A program made the position numbers and the translations under genes. Shown one piece after another: positions 42,573-51,945 of a stretch of DNA of 64,000 bases. This stretch comes from Limnoglobus roseus. GTDB taxonomy: Bacteria > Planctomycetota > Planctomycetia > Gemmatales > Gemmataceae. Position 1 is the stretch's first letter; every line of letters starts with the position of its first letter. The stretch covers positions 1,116,001-1,180,000 of the forward strand of contig NZ_CP042425.1 in assembly GCF_008254045.1 (NCBI RefSeq). Direction: 5' to 3'. The notes beneath the pieces were generated by a model. The model was not told the origin of the DNA. It did no database searches and worked only from the letters and a program-made list of their open reading frames with translations.

Positions 42573-43904
42573 ATCATCGCAAGCCATCAACCCCCGCCGC
42601 CCGGCCCCGCGGCCGCGCCGCGGACCATCGGCAAGTTCCAGGTCGTTCGCGAGATCGGGTGCGGCGGCATGGGCGTCGTGTACGAGGTCACGGACCCCCT
42701 CCTGGGGTGCAGCCGGGCCATGAAGATGATGCTCGACGCCTTCGCCCGCCGGCCCGGCGCGAAGGAGCGGTTCCTCGCCGAAGCGAAGGTCATGGCCGCC
42801 CTCGGCAACCACCCGAACGTGGTCATGGTCCTCGAGTACGGCGAGTACGACGGGCAGCCGTACCTCGTCATGCCCCTGCTGCAAGGCCGAAGTCTGGAGG
42901 CGGCCTTGCGGACCGCCGTCCCCCCCGCGCTCGGCGAAGTGCTGCAAGTCGCCGAACACGTTGCCCGGGGGCTGTCAGCGGTCCACGCCCGCAAGCTCGT
43001 CCACCGCGACATCAAGCCGGCCAACATCTGGCTGGAGGAGAACCCCGACGGCTCGCCGGGGCAGGTTAAACTGATGGACTTCGGCATCGCCCGGGACGAA
43101 CCCGGCGAGGGGGAGGCGGTCACGCAGGAGACCGGCACGGCCGGGTACATGTCGCTCGAACAGCTCCGCGGGTTGGAAGTGGGGCCGCGGACCGATTTGT
43201 TCAGCCTCGGCGTCGTCCTGTACCGGATGCTGGCGCACCAGATGCCGTACTCGGTCCGCAGTTGGCCGGACTACATGGAGTCGCTCACCAATCACACGCC
43301 GACCCCGCTGCACACCCTCAACCCCGCCGTCCCGAAGGCGCTGTCGGATCTGGTGGATCGGATGATCGCCCGGGCGACCGACGTGCGGCCGGACAGTGCG
43401 AAGGCCGTCGCGGACCAGTTCGCCGCGATCGCGGCCGGGCGGGTGGGGCCTGCGCAACCCCAAGTGGTCGATTCTTCGCCTTGGTGGCAAGACCAGCAAC
43501 CGGCGCCTTCGGCCGACCCGCCGGCCCCTTCGACGCAGGGGAAGGCAAAGCCCACTCAGCGGGCACCCGAGCCGCCCGTCGCCCCACCGCCACCGGTGGC
43601 CGTCGTGCGACCACCCGTTGCGAAGCCCGTGAAGGACGAGAAAGTTCCCGCGTGGCTGACCGACAGTCGGGAGAACAAGGCGCGCGGGTCGGACGTTCAC
43701 AAGGTACGGCCGCTCCCGCCGGGAACGGGGACGATGAAGCCGCTTCCCCCCTACGTGCCGTTGCGGAAGCCGGGAAGTGATCGAGACGCGCGGCCGGTTT
43801 CGCCGTGGTACGCCCGCATCCCGCAAACGTGGCTGCTCATCGGCGTGGCCGCGATCGTCGGGGGCTGCGTCATCCTCATCGCATTTCTGTTAACGCGCGG
43901 ATAG
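42573..43904 (+). CDS. Ser/Thr protein kinase with C-terminal TM; start codon disrupted or non-canonical
   Basis: The kinase domain is complete only if read from upstream of the first ATG (42669): 'GKFQVVREIGCGGMGVVYEV' contains the glycine loop. HRDIKPANIW, DFGIA and 'GTAGYMSLEQLRG' are present, so it is an active-type kinase. A Pro-rich linker (~280-410) and one TM helix near the C-terminus ('LIGVAAIVGGCVILIAFLLT') follow. The frame has no ATG/GTG/TTG upstream; the given start is the first ATC after GGGAGAGG. Alternatively the gene starts at the GTG at 42538, which overlaps the protease stop, and needs a -1 shift near the C5 run at 42591-42595. Confidence 0.65.
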   Translation: MIASHQPPPPGPAAAPRTIGKFQVVREIGCGGMGVVYEVTDPLLGCSRAMKMMLDAFARRPGAKERFLAEAKVMAALGNHPNVVMVLEYGEYDGQPYLVMPLLQGRSLEAALRTAVPPALGEVLQVAEHVARGLSAVHARKLVHRDIKPANIWLEENPDGSPGQVKLMDFGIARDEPGEGEAVTQETGTAGYMSLEQLRGLEVGPRTDLFSLGVVLYRMLAHQMPYSVRSWPDYMESLTNHTPTPLHTLNPAVPKALSDLVDRMIARATDVRPDSAKAVADQFAAIAAGRVGPAQPQVVDSSPWWQDQQPAPSADPPAPSTQGKAKPTQRAPEPPVAPPPPVAVVRPPVAKPVKDEKVPAWLTDSRENKARGSDVHKVRPLPPGTGTMKPLPPYVPLRKPGSDRDARPVSPWYARIPQTWLLIGVAAIVGGCVILIAFLLTRG

Positions 43905-43927
43905 GGCGGGGCGTCCCGGCCCGAGAA

Positions 43928-44962
43928 TCAAGCCGATTCACCCCCCTCTTGGGGGACGAACGGAATGTACGGGCACCGCGTCTCCCAGTTCCGCCCGCCG
44001 TCCGAAGAAGCGAGGATGGTGGCCGTGCCGGACGAGTTGCCCATAGTCGCCCAGGCGTGGCGGTCGTCGGCGAAGCGGACGTGCCGGCCGGCCGTGCCGG
44101 TGGCCTGCGACTCCCGCCAGACGCGGCCGCCGTCTTCCGTGAACCAGACCGACCCGTAACCGCTTACGCACCCGATTAACGGGGTCCAAAAGTCCACGCC
44201 CCCCGTCCGGCTGCCGCTGACCGTCCACGTGTTCCCGCCGTCGTCGCTGGCGGCAAATGCGTCGCCGCCGGCCCGGACCGCAGTCGCCGTGGGCACCGAA
44301 ACCGACCACAACCCGACCCCCGCCGAGTCGAGGCACCGCCCCCAGGTGCGGCCGCCGTCCTTCGTGCGATAGATCCGCCCCCGGGAGGTCGCGACCCGCT
44401 CGGCCGACAGCCAGTCGTGGACTTCCGACCCCTGCCGGTGCCCGCCGCTCACCCAAAGGTAGTACGCCGTGGTGGCAACCTGATCGTGGGTCGGCGAGTG
44501 GTGGTCCATCGCCACGGCGAAGCCGGTGTACGGGTCAGCGAACCGGACAGCCCGCAGGGTGGCATTCTCCCCGACGTCCGACGTCCGCCAGGTTCGGCCG
44601 CCGTCGTCCGAACGGAACACCCGGCCCGCGTCGCCGACGCACCAACCGACCCGCGGATCGACGAAGAACACGCCGCGACCGGACGCATTCTCGGGGAGGG
44701 GAACGGTTTCCCACGTCCGGCCGCCGTCGTCGGTCCGGCCGACGAACCCGTCCAACGAAACAACCCACCCGTGCACGGGGGTAGCGAAGTACAAGGATTC
44801 GAGGTGCCCAGGCGGCAGACCGACGTGGACGCACTGACGCCAGGTGCCCCCGCCGTCGGACGATTCCAACAGCCGCGCGCAACACAGCGTCCACCCCTGG
44901 TCCGGGCTGACGAAGTGAATCGGGCCGGTGAAGTAGTTCATCCCCGCGGGGTTTCGGGCCAT
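43928..44962 (-). CDS. YCF48/BNR-type beta-propeller protein, 344 aa
   Basis: The ATG at 44960-44962 begins MARNPAGMNYFTGPIHFVSP. Repeating units contain Asp-boxes of the SxDGGxTW type ('SSDGGGTWRQC', 'TDDGGRTWETV', 'SDDGGRTWRTS', 'TKDGGRTWGRC', 'SDDGGNTWTVS'), each preceded by an F/V-x-x-x-x-G-W motif. This is the pattern of YCF48/photosystem-assembly-like and sialidase-type propellers. No signal peptide is visible. It is convergent with the kinase gene, 24 bp from its stop. A binding rather than enzymatic role is likely. Confidence 0.7.
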   Translation of the reverse strand: MARNPAGMNYFTGPIHFVSPDQGWTLCCARLLESSDGGGTWRQCVHVGLPPGHLESLYFATPVHGWVVSLDGFVGRTDDGGRTWETVPLPENASGRGVFFVDPRVGWCVGDAGRVFRSDDGGRTWRTSDVGENATLRAVRFADPYTGFAVAMDHHSPTHDQVATTAYYLWVSGGHRQGSEVHDWLSAERVATSRGRIYRTKDGGRTWGRCLDSAGVGLWSVSVPTATAVRAGGDAFAASDDGGNTWTVSGSRTGGVDFWTPLIGCVSGYGSVWFTEDGGRVWRESQATGTAGRHVRFADDRHAWATMGNSSGTATILASSDGGRNWETRCPYIPFVPQEGGESA

Positions 44963-45604
44963 TCGCGCTCTCCTCGGCCGCAGCCGTCAGTCGTACTCGC
45001 AGTGCCCCCAGAAGGGGACATGATCGTTGGTCGGATGGAGCCGCACGAGGGCCGGTTCCTGGAGTTTATCATTCGGGACGGCCGCCCGGCGGACGAGGCC
45101 CGAATGCGAAGTTGGGACAACCGAAGCGGAATCGGACCACGGCGACAGCCGTACGAGTGAAGGCGAATGGATCGTCTCGCACGCCGCATCACCTCCCGTT
45201 GGGGTCGAAGTCACAAGGGCAATCGGGGGCGATTCGGGTTAACCCGGACTGTCAGGCAGGCGTTGAATTGTGCCCATCTTGGCAACCGGGGCGATTCGCC
45301 ACAAGGAGAAATCCGTGAATTTCCCCCTTTTCACTTGCTACGTAACGGAATCTACGGAATATCTCAGTCTTTAAATCTCAAAGAATGTCTTGAGATTATT
45401 CTTTCTGAGAATACCTTGTTCGCGTCAGTGCTTCGGCTGTCGCGTTTACTTTGATTATCCGATCTTTTATCGATTCTGCTGGGATATTCGATTTTCCGAC
45501 ATAAGCCGAAAAAAAGATCTAATATTGTCTTGACATCGCATCAGAATTCGAGACACTGCCATTCTCTTATTTCCCCTATTTTAACAACTTTGAGTGCATC
45601 TGCC
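44963..45604. promoter_or_regulatory. Long intergenic leader with AT-rich island upstream of the surface protein gene
   Basis: From ~45310 to 45600 the DNA is far more AT-rich than its surroundings. It contains AATCTCAA (45374-45381) and TTGAGATT (45390-45397) as an 8-bp inverted repeat, followed by TATTCT-TTCTG-AGAATA. TTGACA occurs at 45530-45535. No gene could be supported. The island probably holds the promoter and a structured 5' leader of the 45605-48811 gene. Confidence 0.45.
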
Positions 45605-48600
45605 GTGACTACACCGAAACTCTCTCGATCGCGTCGAACCCGGCTGGCCGTCGAACACCTCGACGATCGTTGCGTGCCCGCCGTCATTACCGAGCAGTCG
45701 CTGACGAGTGCCGTGCCGACGCCGCAGGGCGTCGTCGCCGGTCCGGGCGGCATCTGGTACACCGACCCCGGCGCGAACAAGATCGGACGGATCGCGACCA
45801 CGACCGGCCTCGTCACCGAATACTCCTTGCCCATGGCCGCCAGCGACCCGCGGGGCATTGCAGTCGGCGGCGACGGGGCACTCTGGTTCGCCGAGTTCGG
45901 CACCGACAAGATCGGCCGCCTCGACCCGGCCACGGGCGCGATCACGGAATTCCAACTGACCACCGGGGTCGGGCCGACGGAGATCACGGCCGGGCCGGAC
46001 GGCCGGTTGTGGTTCACGGAAATTGGCGCCGACCAGATCGGGGCGATCACGACGGCCGGCGTCGTCACCGAGTACGCGGTTCCCGGCGCGGGCAGCCAGC
46101 CGTTCGGCATCACGACCGGGCCGGACGGCCGCCTCTGGTTCACCGAGATCGGGTCGAACGAGATCGGCGCGATCACCACGGCCGGGGTGGTCACAGAATT
46201 CGCTCTGGCGTCGCTGACGGCCCCCGGCGGGATCACCGCGGGACCAGACGGCAACCTGTGGTTCGGCTCGACGGACTCGGCGACGATCGGGCAGATCACG
46301 CCGGCCGGGGTCGAGACGGACTTCACCGGCTTCGGGTCCGCGACGACGAGCGTGCTGGACATCGTGACCGGCTCAGACGGGGCGCTCTGGTTCACCCAAG
46401 GCGGGGCCGACATGGTCGGCCAGATCACCATCGCCGGCGTCGTCACCAACGAGTTCGCCACCACGAGTGGCGGCACGCCGACGAGCATCGCGTCGGGGGC
46501 CGACGGCAACTTGTACTTCACGGAACCGAACGCCGCCGCTGTCACGCAGATCACCCCGACCGGCACGCAAACGTCCACGATTCTGACGGCCTCCTCCGGC
46601 CCGACGGACGTGGTCGCGACCGCCGACGGGACGATCTGGTTCTCGGAATCGGACGCGAACAAGATCGGCCGCGTGGTCCCGACGACGAACGCGGTCATCG
46701 AGTACACGCTCCCGACGGCGGCCAGCGACCCCCGTGGCCTCGCGGTCGGGTCGGACGGCAACGTCTGGTTCGCGGAATTCGGGAGCGGCCAGATCGGCCG
46801 GATCACCGCAGCCGGCGTGCTGACCGAGTTCTCCACCGGGTTGACCGTCGGGGCCTCGCCGCGCGACCTCGCGTTGGGGTCCGACGGGGCGATCTGGTTC
46901 ACCGAAGTTGGGGCGGATCAAATCGGCCGGATCGCGACCGACGGCACTATCACCGAGTTCGCGGTGCCGGGGGCCGGCAGTCAGCCGTTCGAAATTGCCG
47001 CCGGGTCCGACGGCCGCCTCTGGTTCACCGAGTTCGGATCGGACGAGATCGGCGCGATCACGACGGCGGGCGTGGTCACGGAATTCGCCCTCCCCGCGGC
47101 CGGCAGCGGCCCACTGGGGATCACCGCGGGGCCGGACGGGGCACTCTGGTTCACGGAGTTCACCAGCAGCAAGATCGGCCGGATCACGACCGCGGGCACG
47201 ATCACGGAGTTCGCCACGACGACGGCCGCCGCCGGGCCGACGGGCATCGCCGCGACCAGCGACAGCATTTTCTTCACGGAAGCGACCGCGAACCAGATCG
47301 GACAGATCTCCCCGAGTGGGACGATCGTAGAGTTCACCGACGGCATCAGCGCGTCGGCCGGCCTGGCGGGGATCGCCGCCCTGGCGTCCGGCCAACTCGT
47401 CGCCGCCGAAACGACCGCGAACCAACTGGCGACCGTCGCGCTGTCGGCCGATTTGACGATCACGAAGACCGACAACCTGACCACGCTGGTTGCCGGGAAC
47501 AAGGTCACCTACACGATCGTCGTGACGAACGCGGCGGGCGACCTGGTTTCGAACGCGAAGGTCACGGACACCGTTCCGGCGTCGCTGACGGGCGTCACCT
47601 GGTCGGCGGTGTTCGCCGGCGGGGCGACCGGCACCGCCGCGGGCACCGGGTCGATTAGCCAGACCGTCAGCCTGCCGGCCGGTGGGACGGCGACGTACAC
47701 CCTGACGGGAACCGTGGGGAACTCCGGAGTCGGGACGCTCTCCAATACGGCCACCGTTTCGTCCACCGTGACCGATTCGGTGCCCGCGAACAACACGGCA
47801 ACCGACACGACGACCATCACCCCGGCCCCCGTCAACCTGCCCGCCGCATTCGCGGTCGGCACGGACGCGGGCAGCGCGGCTTCCGTCCGCGTGCTGGATT
47901 CCGAAGGGGCGTTGCTCTACGCCGTCTCGCCGTTCGCCGCCACCTTCACCGGCGGCGTGCGGGTCGCCACGGCCGACTTCAACGGCGACGGCGTCATTGA
48001 CGTCGTCGCCGCGACCGGCCCCGGCGCGGTCACGCAAGTCCGCATCCTGGACGGGAAGACCCAGGCGGAACTGTTCAGCGTTCAGCCGTTCGAATCCGCC
48101 TTCACCGGTGGTGTCTACGTCTCCGCGGGCGACATCGACGGGGACGGCGTGCCCGACCTGATCATCTCGCCGGACCAGGGCGGCGGCCCTCGCGTGGACG
48201 TCTACTCCGGGGCCACGTTCAAGTCCATCGCGTCGTTCTTCGGCATCGCGGACCCGAACTTCCGCGGCGGTGCCCGCACGGCCGTCGGCGACGTGAACGG
48301 CGACGGCCGGGCGGACCTCGCCGTGGCGGCTGGGTTCGGCGGCGGCCCGCGGGTGGCCGTGTTCGACGGGACGACCGTCGTCGGGTCGAACCCGACGCGG
48401 CTGTTCAACGACTTCTTCGCGTTCGAACTGACCCTGCGGAACGGCGTGTTCATCACCCTGGGCGACCTGGACGGCGACGGCAAGGCGGAGATCATCGCCG
48501 GCGGCGGGCCGGGCGGCGGCCCGCGGGTAACCGCGTTCAGTGCAGCCGACCTCCTGAGTTCCAGCGGTGCGACGATGACGCCGTTGGCCAACTTCTTCGC

Positions 48601-48811
48601 CGGCGACCCGAACAATCGCGGCGGGGTCCGCTTGACCGCCAAGAACCTGGACGGCGATAATCGGGCCGACCTCATCGTGGGGTCGGGGGCGGGGAACGGC
48701 AGCCGCGTGACTTCGTACCTGGGCGCGAACATCACCCCGACGGGAACGCCCCCCGTGGACCTCGATTTCGACGCCTTCGCCGGGTTCACCGGCGGCGTGT
48801 TCGTGGGTTGA
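45605..48811 (+). CDS. Large surface protein: Vgb-type propeller, DUF11, FG-GAP repeats, 1068 aa
   Basis: I prefer the GTG at 45605 (MTTPKLSRSRRTRLAVEHLD); a TTG at 45530 would add 25 residues. The start 'RLAVEHLDDRCVPAV' is the planctomycete N-terminal motif of exported surface proteins. About 14 units of ~42 residues follow, with the core 'GPDGRLWFTEIGADQIGAIT', like virginiamycin B lyase propellers. Then comes a DUF11/CARDB-type domain ('ADLTITKTDNLTTLVAGNKV') and FG-GAP/VCBS repeats with calcium-type motifs ('DFNGDGVIDVV', 'DIDGDGVPDLI', 'DVNGDGRADLA', 'DLDGDGKAEII'). It is probably anchored on or secreted from the cell. Its substrate is unknown; the lyase function should not be assumed. 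Confidence 0.75.
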   Translation: MTTPKLSRSRRTRLAVEHLDDRCVPAVITEQSLTSAVPTPQGVVAGPGGIWYTDPGANKIGRIATTTGLVTEYSLPMAASDPRGIAVGGDGALWFAEFGTDKIGRLDPATGAITEFQLTTGVGPTEITAGPDGRLWFTEIGADQIGAITTAGVVTEYAVPGAGSQPFGITTGPDGRLWFTEIGSNEIGAITTAGVVTEFALASLTAPGGITAGPDGNLWFGSTDSATIGQITPAGVETDFTGFGSATTSVLDIVTGSDGALWFTQGGADMVGQITIAGVVTNEFATTSGGTPTSIASGADGNLYFTEPNAAAVTQITPTGTQTSTILTASSGPTDVVATADGTIWFSESDANKIGRVVPTTNAVIEYTLPTAASDPRGLAVGSDGNVWFAEFGSGQIGRITAAGVLTEFSTGLTVGASPRDLALGSDGAIWFTEVGADQIGRIATDGTITEFAVPGAGSQPFEIAAGSDGRLWFTEFGSDEIGAITTAGVVTEFALPAAGSGPLGITAGPDGALWFTEFTSSKIGRITTAGTITEFATTTAAAGPTGIAATSDSIFFTEATANQIGQISPSGTIVEFTDGISASAGLAGIAALASGQLVAAETTANQLATVALSADLTITKTDNLTTLVAGNKVTYTIVVTNAAGDLVSNAKVTDTVPASLTGVTWSAVFAGGATGTAAGTGSISQTVSLPAGGTATYTLTGTVGNSGVGTLSNTATVSSTVTDSVPANNTATDTTTITPAPVNLPAAFAVGTDAGSAASVRVLDSEGALLYAVSPFAATFTGGVRVATADFNGDGVIDVVAATGPGAVTQVRILDGKTQAELFSVQPFESAFTGGVYVSAGDIDGDGVPDLIISPDQGGGPRVDVYSGATFKSIASFFGIADPNFRGGARTAVGDVNGDGRADLAVAAGFGGGPRVAVFDGTTVVGSNPTRLFNDFFAFELTLRNGVFITLGDLDGDGKAEIIAGGGPGGGPRVTAFSAADLLSSSGATMTPLANFFAGDPNNRGGVRLTAKNLDGDNRADLIVGSGAGNGSRVTSYLGANITPTGTPPVDLDFDAFAGFTGGVFVG

Positions 48812-48896
48812 TCGACGACGGCCGAGACGTGCGTGAACGACACCGTGGTGTCACAACGGGATGGGTTCCGACTTTTCTTTCATAAGGATGCTTTCG

Positions 48897-50099
48897 ATGG
48901 ACACGACTACTGCTTCTCCCCGGCGCCGGTGGTTGGGCCGGGCAATCGTCCTGGCCGGCGTCGTGCTGGCCGCCGTTCCGATGGTTTGGCTGTCGGCGGC
49001 GGACCACCGCGACGGGCCGATCTTCTCGAACACGGCCGCCAACGGCCGGGCCGACCTCAACGACATTTACATCTTCCAGGCCCCCGGCAACGCCAACAAC
49101 ACCGTCATGGTTTTTGACGTGTCCCCGTTCCCGGGCGGCGGTGGCGGTACGCCGGCGACGTTCGACCCGACGGTGACGTTCGACATCAAACTCGACAACA
49201 CCGGCGACGCCGTCGAAGACATCACCTTCCGCGTGAACTTCGCCGCGCCCGACGCCAACGGCGTCCAACAGGTGACCCTGAAGGGCCTGCCGTCGACCAA
49301 GTTCCCGCCGACGGGCATCCTGGCCACCGGCAAGACCGGGACCAACATCCCCGTGGCCGGCGGCGGCATGTTCCGCGCGGCCATTCAAGACGATCCGTTC
49401 TTCTTCGACGCGACCGGCTTCGCCAACTTCGTCGCCGCCGGTACCGTTCCCTTCCCCCGCGCCGTGGGCACGGCCGCGAACTTCTTCGGCCCGGATGGGA
49501 ACACGCTGTCGATGATCCTGGAAATCCCCACGGCGCGGATTCGCTCCACGCCCGCCAACCCGAACGTGGGCGTGTTCATCACCTCGACCCGCAACAACGT
49601 GCAAATCGACCGCATGGGCCGCCCGGCCATCAACACGGCCCTCATCCCGCCGGTCCCCCGGAATAACATGGCCCGCGGCGAGCGCCGCAGCGCGTTCAAC
49701 GCCGGGCTGCCCCGGAACGACAAGCGGGACTTCCGGGCGGACATGATCTCCGTCCTCACGAGCGTGTACGGCCGCCCGGCCGCCACCGCCGCCGGCCTCG
49801 CCGACTTCCTGCTGCCGGACATCCTCACGTTCGACACGAGCAAGGCGTTCACCACCAACTCGACGGACGCCAACGGCTTCCCGAACGGCCGTCGCCTCCG
49901 GGACGACGTGATCGACGTGGAGTTGGGCCTCCTCACCGGCAACGGCATCACCACCGACAACGTCTCCGACGACAACGGCGACCGCATCACCGACGGGACG
50001 ATGCGGGCCAACGGGACGTTCCGCACGATCGCCTTCCCGTACATCGGTGCGCCGAACCTGCCGCTCAACGGGGCCGGGAACTCCTTCCCCCGCCCGTAG
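48897..50099 (+). CDS. DUF4331 exported protein, 400 aa
   Basis: I chose the ATG at 48897 (MDTTTASPRRRWLGRAIVLA) after AAGGA; the upstream frame adds 12 residues only. A signal peptide of ~45 residues ends near 'WLSAADHRDGP'. 'ADHRDGPIFSNTAANGRADL' followed by NDIYIF is the start motif of DUF4331. 'MILEIPTARI' and 'RMGRPAINTALIP' are further family motifs. Function is not known. It is followed by a terminator and by a TPR gene that often accompanies it. Confidence 0.8.
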   Translation: MDTTTASPRRRWLGRAIVLAGVVLAAVPMVWLSAADHRDGPIFSNTAANGRADLNDIYIFQAPGNANNTVMVFDVSPFPGGGGGTPATFDPTVTFDIKLDNTGDAVEDITFRVNFAAPDANGVQQVTLKGLPSTKFPPTGILATGKTGTNIPVAGGGMFRAAIQDDPFFFDATGFANFVAAGTVPFPRAVGTAANFFGPDGNTLSMILEIPTARIRSTPANPNVGVFITSTRNNVQIDRMGRPAINTALIPPVPRNNMARGERRSAFNAGLPRNDKRDFRADMISVLTSVYGRPAATAAGLADFLLPDILTFDTSKAFTTNSTDANGFPNGRRLRDDVIDVELGLLTGNGITTDNVSDDNGDRITDGTMRANGTFRTIAFPYIGAPNLPLNGAGNSFPRP

Positions 50100-50121
50100 A
50101 CCGTTTCCGCTTGACGATCCG

Positions 50122-50154
50122 ACCGGCCGGGCGGGTGTTCCCCGCCCGGCCGGT
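50122..50154 (+). terminator. Terminator hairpin after the DUF4331 gene
   Basis: ACCGGCCGGGCGGG (50122-50135) and CCCGCCCGGCCGGT (50141-50154) form a perfect 14-bp stem with a TGTTC loop, 22 bp after the stop codon, followed by TGACTTT. Confidence 0.6.
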
Positions 50155-50196
50155 TGACTTTCGAATCCTCCACGATTGGCCCCTTGAGAGACTCCC

Positions 50197-51765
50197 ATGA
50201 ACGCACGACGGTTTCGCACGATCACAGCGGCGGGCTTTTCGGTACTCGTCGTGACGACGGCAATTTGGACCGCCGCCTCTCGGCCGGTGCCCGTGTCCCA
50301 ACCGACCTCCGCGGCAACCACACCATCTGTACCGGCCGCCGTGGCGGTCGCGCCATCCGTACCGGCCGCCGTGGCGGTCGCGCCATCCGTACCGACCGCC
50401 ACGGCGGCGGCCACGCCACCCGCGCCACCTGCACCCATCGCCACGGCGGAGAAGCCCCCCGCGCCGACCGTCACGGCGGCGGTCACGCCACCCGTACCAG
50501 TCGCCACGGCGGAGAAGCAGCCGGAAGATAAACCGATCCCGGTCCGGCCGGAGACCGGGCCATACCGCCCGTACCAGTTCCTGCTGAGCACGGAGCAGTC
50601 GATCGAGATTTACAAGCAGCGGATCAAACGCGACGTGCAGGACCACATGAGCCGTTCGACCCTCGGCGGGTTGTACCTGCGTCAGGCCAAGGAAACGGGC
50701 GACCACTCGGCCTACGACCGCGCCGACGAGATGTTCGCGGAGGCGGTGAAGTTGTCGCCGTCCTACGACCAGGCGCAGATCGGCCGCATCGCCGTCGCGA
50801 ACGCCCGGCACCAGTTCGCCGACGCCCGGAAGCGGGCCGACGCGCTGTACCGGGAGAACCCGGACAGCCCGAGTGCGATCGAAGCCCTAGTCATGCTGGC
50901 CGACGCCAACGTCGAACTCGGCCGGTACGACGAAACGGACGTGAACCTCAAGGAACTCGTCGCGAAGGGCGGGGACCCGACGCCCCCGGCGTTCCTGGCC
51001 CGAATGTCGCGGATGGCCGAACTCCGCGGTGACATCGAGAAGGCGTTGAAGTTCTTGAAACAAGCCGAAGACGGCGACCGCGAGGACGAGGCGTTGCCGG
51101 TCTCGCTGGCGTGGTACCCCTCCCGCCGCGGCGAGATTCTGCTCTCGCAGGGCAAGGCCGACGAGGCGGCCACGGCGTTCGAATCCGCGATCCGGTCCAA
51201 CCCAGTGTCGCCGGACTTGAAGATCATGCTGGCGAAGGCGCGGATGGCCCAGGGCCGCCCCAAAGACGCGGTGGCGGTTATGGAGGACGTGTTGAAGGTC
51301 GACCAGGACATCGACACGTGGTTGCCGTTCGGCCACTACCTGTTGGCGGTCGGCGAGAAGGACCGGGCAGAGGAACAGTTCAAGGCCGCCGACAAGAAGG
51401 CCGACGCCGCCGAACCGACCGCCGTCCGCGAACTCATCCTGCACTACTGCGACCTGGGCCGCCGGCTGCCGCGGGCGCTCGAACTGGCGAAGCGCGAGAT
51501 GACCACCCGCAAGGACGTGTTCAGTTGCGACAGCTACGCCTGGGCGTTGTTCAAGAACGGCAAGGCCGACGAGGCCGAGAAGGCCGCCGACGACGCCCTC
51601 CGCCTCGGCACCCGCGACGCGACGCTCTTGTTCCACGCCGGGGTGATCGCTCACAAACTCGGCAAGAAGGACCGGGCGAAGGAACTGCTGGAGAAGGCGC
51701 TGGCGATCAACCCGACGTTCTCGGTTGAGCAAGCCGCGGAGGCGAAGAAGTTGCTCGGGAAGTAA
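50197..51765 (+). CDS. TPR-repeat protein with signal anchor, 522 aa
   Basis: The ATG at 50197 begins MNARRFRTITAAGFSVLVVT, a signal anchor. Residues ~40-110 are a low-complexity Pro/Ala/Val linker with a 30-bp DNA repeat in three copies (50323-50412). From ~130 on the protein is a series of TPR hairpins ('YDRADEMFAEAVKLSPSYDQ', 'AATAFESAIRSNPVSPDLKI', 'EAEKAADDALRLGTRDATLL'). TPR proteins of this kind are scaffolds. Its constant neighbour, the DUF4331 gene, suggests a shared role. Confidence 0.75.
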   Translation: MNARRFRTITAAGFSVLVVTTAIWTAASRPVPVSQPTSAATTPSVPAAVAVAPSVPAAVAVAPSVPTATAAATPPAPPAPIATAEKPPAPTVTAAVTPPVPVATAEKQPEDKPIPVRPETGPYRPYQFLLSTEQSIEIYKQRIKRDVQDHMSRSTLGGLYLRQAKETGDHSAYDRADEMFAEAVKLSPSYDQAQIGRIAVANARHQFADARKRADALYRENPDSPSAIEALVMLADANVELGRYDETDVNLKELVAKGGDPTPPAFLARMSRMAELRGDIEKALKFLKQAEDGDREDEALPVSLAWYPSRRGEILLSQGKADEAATAFESAIRSNPVSPDLKIMLAKARMAQGRPKDAVAVMEDVLKVDQDIDTWLPFGHYLLAVGEKDRAEEQFKAADKKADAAEPTAVRELILHYCDLGRRLPRALELAKREMTTRKDVFSCDSYAWALFKNGKADEAEKAADDALRLGTRDATLLFHAGVIAHKLGKKDRAKELLEKALAINPTFSVEQAAEAKKLLGK

Positions 51766-51830
51766 TTGATGTGATCGGTTGCCGTCTTCCGGGTCGGCAG
51801 GCAGTTTACCCCTCACCCGGCCTTCGGCCA

Positions 51831-51927
51831 CCCTCTCCCCAGCGGGGAGAGGGCGTATTTCACTCCCATCTCTTGCCGTGACGGTCCCCCTCTTGCTCCC
51901 TCTCCCCGTTGGGAGAGGGAGCAAGAG
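51831..51927. repeat. Pair of CT/GA-rich palindromes (REP-like)
   Basis: CCCTCTCCCC-AGC-GGGGAGAGGG (51831-51853) and a perfect 17-bp stem at 51890-51906 / 51911-51927 (CTCTTGCTCCCTCTCCC and complement, CGTT loop) lie between two convergent genes. They resemble the CCCTCTCCC palindromes scattered through many genomes and can serve as bidirectional terminators. Confidence 0.65.
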
Positions 51928-51945
51928 CGTTTGCCCCAATCAGCG

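Noticed and set aside
50323..50412. 30-bp repeats considered as a CRISPR-like array
   Set aside because: The units are contiguous without spacers and encode an in-frame Pro/Ala/Val linker.
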